Assembly (NCBI GenBank): GCA_021234535.1
Contig: CM037843.1
Location: 12,981,979-13,045,978 of the forward strand
Direction: 5' to 3'
Source: Stichopus chloronotus
Lineage: Eukaryota > Echinodermata > Holothuroidea > Aspidochirotida > Stichopodidae
DNA: 64,000 nt
Shown here: piece by piece, positions 1 through 9,640 of the stretch
Numbering within the stretch: position 1 is the stretch's first letter
Layout of the letters: each line of letters begins with the position of its first letter
Notes under the pieces: generated by a model
The model's input: only the letters and a program-made list of their open reading frames with translations
What the model was told of the DNA's origin: nothing
Databases searched by the model: none
Position numbers and translations under genes: made by a program

Positions 1-108
1 AACATCCGGATCCCCAGAATTTAATCCCAGACCTAACCCCAGCCCTAAGCCGAGTGCAATCACCGTCACTGCACAGACCGACACGATCACCCAGATCAGT
101 TTGCCCAT
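1..108 (-). CDS. Start of a signal-anchor membrane protein (partial, runs off left edge)
   Basis: On the minus strand an ATG at 108-106 opens a frame that stays open to the window edge (36 codons). It begins MGKLIWVIVSVCAVTVIA, then a Gly-Leu alternation of about five GL pairs, then NSGDPDV. A short basic N-terminus followed by about 25 hydrophobic residues and then a polar segment is the pattern of a type II signal anchor or an uncleaved signal peptide. The start is chosen because the sequence immediately upstream (GAACTGACAG before AGATGG) could be a splice acceptor or 5' UTR and the ATG precedes the hydrophobic run. The rest of the protein lies outside the window, so the family is unknown. 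The alternative is a chance frame, but local GC content is above its neighbours and the hydrophobic profile is clean. Confidence 0.55.
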   Translation of the reverse strand, partial: MGKLIWVIVSVCAVTVIALGLGLGLGLGLNSGDPDV

Positions 109-1739
109 CTCTGTCAGTTCACTTAATAGTTCTGACTTTATCTGATTTGTACCTTTATACTGACTGAAGGCCGACTCATAACGTTTCAAAAACAATGATA
201 TTAGGTAGAAGTTACAAAGGTCACAGACAATCACAACTTCATGTTTTGTTTTTATCCTCAAACCACATTATTTTGTGTGGTAAACGTATAAAAGTAAAGT
301 ACAGTGAATTGCTAAGTTTAAGTTACTGTTCATTCAAATTGAAAAATTTTAATCACATGCATGTTTGTATGTCTCATTTTTGTATGTTCACTTGTCTTAT
401 CCATCCTTTTTTGCATCTGTCCCTTCAAGAAACAGTGTTGCATGAAACTGGTTACTTTAGAGAACACTATTTAAGTTATGCAGTCACATTTCTGGCATTC
501 AAGTACGAGCCCAGTTAACTCGCAATGACTCAACTACCTGTAAGCATACATCACAATAATTAAATCTTCCAATACCTTTACACTGAGCAGTTCTGTGATA
601 TGAAACCTAGTACAGTTTCACCTTTGCTGTTGATATATGTTTTTCTTCTGTCAACATATTGCAATATATTTCTTTACATTTTGGTATGATAGCAGGCAGC
701 TAGCAGCCAACTATGATTAATTAGCGACATTTCAAAATGATACTTCTGTCTTTGTATTCCTACATATTTCAGCACACATAACAAACTGGGATAGGAGGGT
801 AGGGGCACAGTGTGAATGTTGACACCAAAAGATTAACATAGATAAAATATTCCAGGCAAACAACTAAGCACCTTACAGACAGAGATAACAGGTGAGTTCA
901 AGTTCTTCCCTTTATTCCATTTGTTGCAATATATTCTGACAGGGGTGACTATTTCTACAATTCTCAAGTGAATGTATTAAATGTGTAGATGAATTAAAAT
1001 CATTTGATATGAAATAAAAAAACAAAGGGAAATAAAATGTATGTATCCACCTTTTTTTTTGATATATAATGGTGTAAAAGCTTATCCATTTCCTTTCCCA
1101 AATGCAAACATGAGCACAGTTTTGTCGTTGCAAGTATATCGTACCCATCCGTATATTCATATGTTAATGATTAAGCCCAAACACAGGGGTTTACAACCTG
1201 GGGCCCACAGGCCAAATGTGGACCTGGGTCTCCTTTCTCAATTTGCCCTATTTTTGGACCTTGTATCATCATTTGGGTGCAAATGAAACTCAATGTCCGG
1301 TTCAGAATATCATGACACAAAGCAACAATCATGTCCAAGCTTCCATGAGACAGGAGTATTCTAAATCATATTTGTTGAACTTATGTCATCTTTAGTTTGT
1401 TAAGCTATAAATGACATATTGATAATACAGTAATTCGTTTATTACCAGAAGTCTATCTATGAAAAACCTCCGTTGGGAATACACATCACTCACTGCACAA
1501 GTATTAAACTGAACTCAAATACCACAGGACAATGTAGGATGTTCTAATATCCCAATCTCCATGTGGGAAGTATGATTAAATTATTAACTTTCTGGACCTC
1601 ACGTAACTGCTACTTTCAGTTGTACCGTGTTATTCACTGGGTTGTGTTAACCAGGTACATTTAAATGAATTTCAAGAAACATAGCAAGTTTCTCATCATT
1701 GAACCAGAAAGTCAAATGACTTTGAGGACAGTACATAGC
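109..1739. other. Gene-free stretch left of the first repeat array
   Basis: AT-rich sequence with only short chance frames (up to about 107 codons) that lack codon bias, recognisable domains or good splice sites. It probably holds upstream sequence or 5' intron of the minus-strand gene starting at 108. Around 1187-1240 there is a short text (ggggtttacaacctgggg) of the kind seen in interspersed repeats. Nothing firm can be called. Confidence 0.4.
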
Positions 1740-2960
1740 AATTTTGAAGTTTGACACCTTACCTTTCTGGAGAAACTGTGTCTACAAGGTTTCAAACTAC
1801 TATAAGACCTCTACTGACCTCGCATGACTTTTGACCTCCATAAAATTACAGAGACCTATGCTCATGAAGAGCTACCAATGGTCGCAGTGTGAAGTTCCAG
1901 CAACAATCAGTTGCTAAGGTATCTCTATAATAGTTTTTCATACTTTAAGAAATAACCTTTGACCACCATGAAAAACAAGAAAGGTAAATCCTTACAATGG
2001 ACAATCTACCCATCAGGTTTGAAGTTCCAGCAACCTTCCCTTATCAAGATTCCGTGTTTACACAACTTTCAAAGAATGACATTTGTTGACCTCTTGTGAC
2101 CTTTGATCTCCATAAAAATGACAGACTTTGTCTACTCACTAAGAGATACCAATGTTGAAATTCCAGCAACATTCACTTTCTGAGATTCCTTCCTTAAAAG
2201 GTTTTTATACTTTAAGCTCTGATGACCTCAAATGACCTTTGACTTCCATGAAAAACAACAGGGATCATCTATACCCACAATGGACAAACTACACAGCAAG
2301 TCTGAAGTTCCAACAACATTCCTATATTGATACATGTTTACATCCTTTTCAAACTATGTCCTCTGACCTAACATGAACTTTGATCTTCATAAAAAAAACA
2401 GAGATCATCTACTCACCAAGTGATACCAATGTTAACAGTCTGAAGTTCCAACAACATTCAGTTGCTGAGATATCTTACCTAAAAGGTTTTCATACTTTAA
2501 ATACTGGTGACCTAAAATGACCTTTGACCTCCATGAAAAACTGTGGTGATCATCTACTGACAATGGACTACCAACAGACCAAGTTTGAAGTTCCAGCAAC
2601 TCTCCCTTATTGCAATATGGTCTTAACAATGTTCTCAAACTATGTCCACTAGTGACAACAAATGACCTTTGACCACCATAAAAATGACACAGGTCATCTA
2701 CTCATCAAGTGCTACCATTGATAACAGTTTTAAGTTCCAGCCATACTCATATACTGAGCTATCTACCTTAATAGGTTTTCATAATTCAAGCTCTGGTGAC
2801 CTCAAATGACCTTTGACCTCCATGAAACACATTATGGATCATCTACTCACAATGGACCACCCTTCAACTTTGAGGTTCAAGCACCTTACCCTTCTTGAGG
2901 TAGAGTGTCTATAACCAAGGTGTCACATACACATGCAATGCCCATGGCATAGATTCCTTG
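1740..2960 (+). repeat. Tandem array A, units of about 144 bp with DR1-like sites
   Basis: About eight diverged tandem units. The core TGACCTTTGAC-like block recurs at 2097, 2233, 2374, 2518, 2663 and 2807, a spacing of 136-145 bp, with older units near 1828 and 1950. Each unit runs: 'gaagttccagcaac...', then 'gagatatc...', then 'gtttacaaggttttca', then the TGACCT block, then 'ccatgaaaaac', then 'gatcatctactca'. At 2518 and 2807 the block is a perfect complement of AGGTCAAAGGTCA (a direct repeat of AGGTCA with 1-bp spacer). The array ends in a cacatacacatg stretch and a decayed 'catagattcctt' tail before an A-run near 2985. Not coding. Confidence 0.85.
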
Positions 2961-5393
2961 AATGACATTGGCAAGTAATCAACAAAAAAAAGAGAGTGAG
3001 CAAAGAAGGTCAGGCAACAGAAATGGACAGAAAAGTCCTTTCTTCAGCTGGATGGACACCCTAGCTCTACGACTGGCCGAAGAGGAGTGGTTATAGGGTG
3101 AAGGTGAGATGCCACCTTTCTGTCCCACTGCAAAGTGATTCAGGTTTTGTTATACCTATGCATATGGAGAGTAGTTTCAGTTAGCTAAGGACTTCTTGCA
3201 TATGACTCAAACACAAAATTTAAATGCTTTAAAACCTTGTACATAAAATTCCATTTGGCGAATCTGGCTTATGCATCTTTACTTATACTGCTTGATAGTA
3301 CTACACACTGTGACCCCTTCCAGGGATACATTAACACATTTGGTGCATGCTCAAAAAAGTTGAACACCCACTTCCAAATACAAAGATGTAACGGGGGTTT
3401 ATGATCCAACAGAAATGCTTAAATGGCACCAATTAACCCTCTGATAGTGGCACCATTGCTATGGATGATGCATGCTCTATTTATGTGGAATAATAAACTA
3501 TATAATAACAGTTAAGAATCAGCAAATAACAAAATAAAATACATGAAAAAAGTAAAAAAAGTAAATTTAAGTTATTATATGATCCCCCCAATGCTGCCAT
3601 TCTCTGAGTCCTGTTTTTCTGGGTTAGTATAAAGAGGTCATCTCCACATGCTCAGAAAGGCAGAGACTAAAAACACACAGATCTTTAGGAAACAAATGCT
3701 AATTAATATTTTCCTCCCATGGTACAAATCGTCTTGTGGGATGATACCGCAACAGATAGGCAGCTGCAGGTGCCTCCACGGTCCACCTGCCCTAAGTTAA
3801 CTACAACAACCCCATCTGCCAGCCAGTTTTGGAAAACCTTGCTCAAGTTCCTGAGAACATGATTGAAAACATTCCCATTTCCAGCTAGAATCTTTACGTG
3901 CAAGCAGATCGGGGTGGAGTCTGGGGCCCTGGTGGGGTCACAGGGTTGAACCACTTGTGGGGGTCCAGGGACAGACCCCCCAATCCAGAATAAAGATTTG
4001 GGGTTCCTTGCTTATCAAAATGGTTGAATAGGTTCTAGTGCATACAGTAGGTGCAATAAGACTAAATCTAAAGTTATAGTCCTCCATTTGCATTTGTCAC
4101 AAAAATAGAATATATTTTAAGTTGTGCATATTGTCCACAACTTGTAAGCGCAACCCCCTTCTCCTATTGTGCTGATTCTAACTGTCGCTATGTTTCAAAT
4201 TTGTCAGATGAGAGCGGAAGTATGTTGACTACAGCTAGGTCTAGAAACAGTGGTTTGCAAGAGACTTCATACACCTGAGCCTATACCGAGTTTCATTTGG
4301 CTTATTAACTTTATGGTTGTTGAACATTCAAGACTGTATGAAGATGTTGGTAGATATGAAAATACAATTTACCATAAATATTTGGTGGAAGAAATCAAAC
4401 AATTCTTTTAATTCCACAAGCTGTCAAGCTCCATGTTATGTTTGCCAATGATACAAAATTTACCAAATGTCAAGGAGTAATTGGTTACTACCTACACAAA
4501 TGCGTGAATGGCGAAATACTTATCGGTAACTGTAGCTGCAAGGAACAACTAAATAGCCTAACAAATGTTAAACCTTGCACATTTATCTATTTCTCTGGCT
4601 CAGCACATTTATTTACCATCTATGCTCACCTTAGTTATTTTATCAGCTGGGCTGGCTGGCGCAAACTGAATACAGCAGTAATTAAAAATAAAGAAACTTG
4701 TGAATGGGAGAGTTAACAACCTTGAAGAGGGTCGGCTAATGGGCTTAAAAGTTGTGTTAGCGGCGGAAGGGCTGTGATGTGGAGTGTAATGAGACAAGGA
4801 CATATAATGTAACGTACAGCCCTGCTCAAAGGCTAGGACCATGTATGCCCAATCATAGACCCACTCCACCTCTCGGTCACTGTCCGTATTTTTCCTCTAT
4901 GCACTGCATCCTACGTGCAACTGCGATCAGACCCAGTACTTGCTGCTCATGGGATCTTGTGTAGCCTACATGTGTTTGTGGAACTTCCCACCATTTCTTG
5001 AACTGTGTTTCCTATGTTGAAGAACACTGTCATTGAAATTGTGGTAAACATTAAATGGACTAATATGTACGAGGATTTGTATTCAGGGTAATGGATGATT
5101 GTGAAATATGATTGTTGCTAAAAAAACATGGGGTAAGCAACTTGAGATGACAGTTATGGGCTGGACAAGGCACTGCGAGCATTTCTTTCATATTTGCACT
5201 CAGTGCGCAGATATATGTCTTGAATTGGCAAACATCCTACTAATGACATAATGTAGCTTTGTGTGTGTTTATAAACTCCTGCAATGTTTACGAAACATCT
5301 CATTTAGTCGCGCCAAGTAGTCTTGATAATGTAGCAACAAAAAGAAAAAAAAAACAAAGATAAAACTGGTTTTCTTTACCTTCACCACTTGTC
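2961..5393. other. Gene-free stretch, 3.0-5.4 kb
   Basis: Only short chance frames were found. The 92-codon plus-strand frame at 4438-4716 and the 83-codon minus-strand frame at 3703-3954 have no recognisable motif and no convincing splice context. The stretch around 3920-3975 (ggggtccagggacagaccccc) looks like part of an old interspersed repeat. If the Ser/Lys-rich gene continues downward on the minus strand, this may be intron or 3' flank. Confidence 0.35.
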
Positions 5394-5525
5394 TTATTCA
5401 ACACGATTGTTTTTCTCGATGAAGAAGCTTTTGTTAGTTTTTGGCAGGCTGCCAGGCTTCCAGCTGTTGCATACAACAGGTGCTTTGCTTTTCTTTTTTC
5501 TGTATTGCTTTTGTTTTTGCTTTCC
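5394..5525 (-). CDS. Candidate last exon of the Ser/Lys-rich gene
   Basis: Reading the minus strand from a pyrimidine-rich acceptor (cttctcctacag) the phase-0 frame gives a Lys-rich start (GKQKQKQYRKKKSKAPVVCN), then SWKPGSLPKTNK, then SFFIEKNNRVE and a TAA stop (43 residues). The phase agrees with the phase-0 donor of the exon at 9708-9800 and the Lys-rich composition fits that protein. Against it: the exon abuts a MITE, another frame of the same segment is also open and Lys/Ser-rich, and I recognise no homology. Treat as a hypothesis. Confidence 0.25.
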   Translation of the reverse strand, partial: GKQKQKQYRKKKSKAPVVCNSWKPGSLPKTNKSFFIEKNNRVE

Positions 5526-5605
5526 CTGTAGGAGAAGTTACTTGACCTAGTACTTCCCTTGCACAAGCATTTGCAACTTGCAAATAACCAATCCTTGAAC
5601 TTTCA

Positions 5606-5960
5606 CTTAGAGGGAAATAGGCCATTTACAATATAGCAACATGGCATACAAAGGAAATAGCTTTAATCATTGTTAAACCATTCAGTCTCATCAATAAACA
5701 TCTGCAAAGGCTTCATTTCCTCAAAACATTATACACATGATAAGTAACAGAAGATGCAGCATTTGAATTTTGAAAAGTTTGGGAGAACAAATCATTCTTG
5801 AGCAACAAATAACTGAATTTCTACCTGTGAGAAAAGTATTTCTCAAAAAGAAGGCTACTGTCCTTCCTTATTTTGAGTTATCTCTTATTCTATGTCCACA
5901 ATCATTGGTTTTAAAAATATGGTTGTTTTCTGTGAAACAAATGCTTTATATCCCTTTAAG
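5606..5960 (+). mobile_element. MITE family 1, copy 1 (355 bp)
   Basis: Begins CTTAGAGGGAAATAGGCC and ends ...ATATCCCTTTAAG, i.e. terminal inverted repeats of the form CTTAAAGGGAAATAGGGC. The interior carries landmarks shared with two other copies: 'aacatggcatacaaa', 'ttgttaaaccattcagtctc', 'cctcaaaacattat', 'gagcaacaaat' and 'ttttaaaaatatggttgtttt'. There is no coding capacity. A TTAA target (piggyBac/Kolobok style) is possible because TTAA lies at the outer edge of the repeat, but this is inference. Confidence 0.85.
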
Positions 5961-7369
5961 AGGTTGCCTACGGTCCACCTGTGTGCATGTAGCTAATGAG
6001 AAAAGCAAAACAACTTCCCTACATACAGAATTAAGTGCATAGGTTTGAAATGCTGGTCGGAATGTAGAAAACTGCAGCTGATGTCAATGTTACTTTCATG
6101 TGTAATCAATGTAATTTGTCTTGATATTTTACAGCCTTTTCATATTTTTTCCTTCTTGGTTACAGTTTTTTCTTCTTTCTTACTTTTCAGATTTTGGTCT
6201 CGATTTGTCCAATTTCTTTTCCATTTTTTTTTTCGCACTCCTGGACTTCCCACGAGTAACATAGATTTCCCACAAAGCAGGTTCGGGCAGTTCGCAAGGT
6301 TTTCCAACACTTCTCAGCCTTATGTAACTTAAAAGTTAAATCTGGAAGGCTATTACTAAACATGACTTCCTATGATGAGGGGCCAATCAGTGTCAGGAGA
6401 TTTTACCAATGCCTCTGTCCCCATTAGAAGTTCCAGGTCATTTTCAATAGATGACCTTTTTTGTCTCCATGTAAGCACTTGTGCCTCAACAGACCAGCCT
6501 GCAAAAGCAACCTCTTTTAACTGTCACTCAACTTGCACTGCATGGGCCATGCATGCATTCCACATCAGAAGACTCCTGTCGTCACAAAATCCAACGTACT
6601 TTCTTTAGTTTCCAGATGTGACTTCCTGTCTATGGTTGACTCCTCATTTGACAAACATTGTGCACATTTGAAGGATCCATCAGCTACATGCATGGTTAAT
6701 CCTAATGCAGGACTTTTGTTAGTTGTTGCAGATACATCACCTGCAACAGCCCTGTGACCATGGAAACAACCGTGGAGATATGCCTGTACCAGTTGTGTAG
6801 CCATGGAAATGAAAAGAGTCACACCAGGTACACCATACACTGCCAGAAGCACACATGTTCCAGATACTTACATTGTGGAATTTAAAAAGTTAAGTAACTG
6901 GTTCCGATTTATTTCTCTCTGTGGATGTAACAGACATAACCTTGGTGTTACCATAAGTGTAAAGAGATCAATTTTGCGGTGACATTTTGGTTTAAATTTG
7001 ATGACATTTGATCCTACTTTTTGATGCAAGCTAGCTTGTGTTCCAATGAATCATGAAAGATTTTGACACTATGTGGTATATGTGTGTTTTAAAACAGTTG
7101 TACAGACATGTTCATCAATGTTCCCATAAGGTACATCATGACCATCTTGCTAGACAACCTTTAGTAAAGTCATTAAAATGATGTTAGGACCTAGTTTACT
7201 TCTTTTTACACACCTATTAAATAGATAGAGAACAGAACATTTTGCTCCTTTGTTGAGTGATAATACTATCACTGAACTAGAAAGCCAAAAGGCTTAGTGA
7301 TTCCTTGCCTCATGATATATATTGTAACAAACATGAATCGCCCACATGACAAGCATGAGATCCCACACA
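5961..7369. other. Gene-free stretch with short minus-strand coding-like fragments
   Basis: No complete gene. On the minus strand a fragment preceded by 'cttttgcag' (about 6510 down to 6360) reads WSVEAQVLTWRQKRSSIEND and onward for about 46 codons, and another (about 6320-6180) reads AEKCWKTLRTARTCFVGNLC and onward before a stop. A 95-codon minus frame at 6565-6852 contains a CxxC. The fragments lie in different frames and could be relics of a transposon gene or unrelated chance frames. None is supported well enough to call. Confidence 0.3.
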
Positions 7370-7620
7370 GTTATCCTACTTGAGATACCATCTTAGTAAG
7401 GTCAAAACCTTTTGAAATCGTGACCCAAAATGACCTTTCACCTCCACTTAAAACAATAGGGATCACCTACCCTATATGGCCATCAACATGCTAAATATGA
7501 ACAATTCACAAACTAAGTATAAGATCCCTCTTATTTATCACCCTTAAAATATCATGCATACAAGGTTTTGACCTTTTGTCACTCCAAATAACCTTTGACC
7601 TACACAAACATGAGAAAACT
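7370..7620 (+). repeat. Two degraded units of the 145-bp DR1 repeat
   Basis: Contains 'gaaatcgtgacccaaaatgacctttcacctcca' followed by 'aaacaatagggatcacctac' and, about 155 bp later, 'aataacctttgacctaca'. Same unit structure and orientation as the array at 1740-2960, more diverged. Confidence 0.7.
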
Positions 7621-7957
7621 CCCAAACGGATATGATGCTGCAGGGGAACAAATTATATTTTGTCGTGTCTAATAACTTGATAAAAAGGTAAACATGTTTA
7701 TTTGATCAAAATTATAGCACTCTATTTTGTCGAGTTACAGCTATTGGTGGCAGCTCTTTCATATTTGATTTTTTGGTATGATGCCCTTCCCAATGGCTAT
7801 GAGGTCCTTGAAAATTAGCAAAAACTGATATTCCTATTAAACAAGAATCTAGCATGACTTGCAATTTTGCCTTTAGTCTACTTAAAGACGCAACACACAG
7901 TACAAGTTTCCCTGGTTTGATACACAGTAGTCATTTGTTTAAAGCTTACCTGAACTA

Positions 7958-8311
7958 CTGTAAAGTGAAATAGGGCATTTAGAATACACCAACATGGCAT
8001 ACAAAGAAATTCACCTTAACCATTGTTAAACCATTCAGTCTCATCAATAAATATCTGTCAAAGCTTCATCTCCTCAAAACATTATGCATGTGATGAGTAA
8101 CAGATGCATCATTTGAATTTTAAAAAGTTTGGGTGAACAAATTATTGTTGAGCAACAAATAGCTAAATTTCTGATCTGTGAGAATCTTATTCCTTGAAAA
8201 TAAGGCTACTGTAATTTGTTATTTTGAATAATCTATCATTCTATGTCCACAAATAATGGTTTTAAAAATATGGTTGTTTTCTGTAAAACAAACGCCCTAT
8301 TTCCCTTTAAG
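7958..8311 (+). mobile_element. MITE family 1, copy 2 (about 354 bp)
   Basis: Same orientation as the copy at 5606, collinear along its whole length. The left end is slightly decayed (CTGTAAAGTGAAATAGGGC) and the right end is intact (GCCCTATTTCCCTTTAAG). Interior landmarks 'aacatggcatacaaag', 'cattgttaaaccattcagtctc' and 'tttaaaaatatggttgtttt' are present. Confidence 0.85.
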
Positions 8312-8819
8312 GGCTAAACAGAGACACTGTTTATACAGTAAATGGTTAAGTCCATTGAGCACCTGGCTCAACAGACTGTATGATTTATTCTGGACATTGT
8401 GGTTTCTACTGGCAGTCAACTGTGATAAATTATGTCAGATAACAGTGACCAATTTGAACAGAGGGGGGTCAGTTACAATTTGATTCATTCAATTAAGCAA
8501 TCACAGTTCATGCACGCTCAAGGGTATTTGATCCAAATGATCAGTAATTTAGTTCTTGTTATAAAGCTAATAACCCGTGGTATATTTAATCAATTCCAAT
8601 TTACAATTCATGCATGCTCACATGTCCTTATGAGGATAGTGGCAAAAGGTTTGCAAAATAATAATCTTTGATACCAAATTTAATGTTGTCTTCATCTTTT
8701 CTTTATGGTTATCGAAGAGACTATGTTGGTATGTCCTAAAAGAAGTTCTCAAATCAACAAGAGGATTCTACATTGCAAATGTAAAATTCACTAGAAGGAC
8801 CGTTCTTTAAATATTGTAG

Positions 8820-9550
8820 ATTCAAGTTTTTCACATTTTGACCTCCCATGACCTCAAATGACCTTTCACCTCTGCCAAAAAAAATAAGGATCATCTACTC
8901 GATATGGGCAATCCACACGCTAACTATGAGATCTCTCACATTTACCGTTCTGGAGATATCGTGTTTACAAGCAATTTTCAAGGTATGTACCTTTTGACCT
9001 CTGGTGACCCTTGTACTCAATAAGATACACCTACCCACTTCATATGACATCTGCTCAAGCTTCTCTTCTTGAGATATCGTGTTTACATGGTTTTCACAAT
9101 TTGACCCCTGTTGACCCCAAATGACCTTTGAACTCCACTGAAAACGATAGGGTTCCTTTACTCAACATGGTGCAACTACATACTAAACATGAGATTTCTA
9201 CAAGCTTCCTTTCTTGAGATATCGTGTTTACAAGGTTTTCACAATTTGACCCCTGTTGACCCCAAATGACCTTTGGCCTCCACCAAAAACAATTGGGATC
9301 ATCTACTCAATAAGGGCAACCTTCATGCCAAGTATGAGATCACTCAGAGTTACTCTTCTGGAGATATCGTGTTTACAAGCAATTTTCAAGATATTTACCT
9401 TTTGACATCTAGTGACCCCAAATGAACTTTGACCTCCACCAAAAACAATAGGGATCATCTACTCAATATGGGCAATCTACATGCCAAGTATGAGATCACT
9501 CAGAGTTACGCTTCTTGAGATATCGTGTTTACAAGCAGGCGTCACACACG

Positions 9551-9583
<33 letters not shown>

Positions 9584-9640
9584 GACATCACCATCGCATA
9601 GATTCCTCTGCCTTCGGCAAGGAATAAAAAAAAACAATTT
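8820..9640 (+). repeat. Tandem array B with CA/CATA microsatellite and terminal hairpin
   Basis: About five units; the TGACCTTTGAC block recurs near 8859, 9122, 9267 and 9423, and one unit near 9000 is internally deleted. The array runs directly into a (CATA)n/(CA)n stretch at about 9545-9585, then 'catcgcatagattcctc', then a compact stem-loop (ATTCCT-C-TGCC-TTC-GGCA-AGGAAT, about 9600-9623), then an A-run. The array at 1740-2960 ends with a decayed version of the same tail and the one at 54860 shares the microsatellite junction, so array, microsatellite and hairpin appear to be parts of one composite element. Confidence 0.8.

Noticed and set aside
4438..4716. 92-codon Cys-containing plus-strand frame as a secreted peptide
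   Set aside because: No signal peptide, no regular Cys pattern, no splice support.
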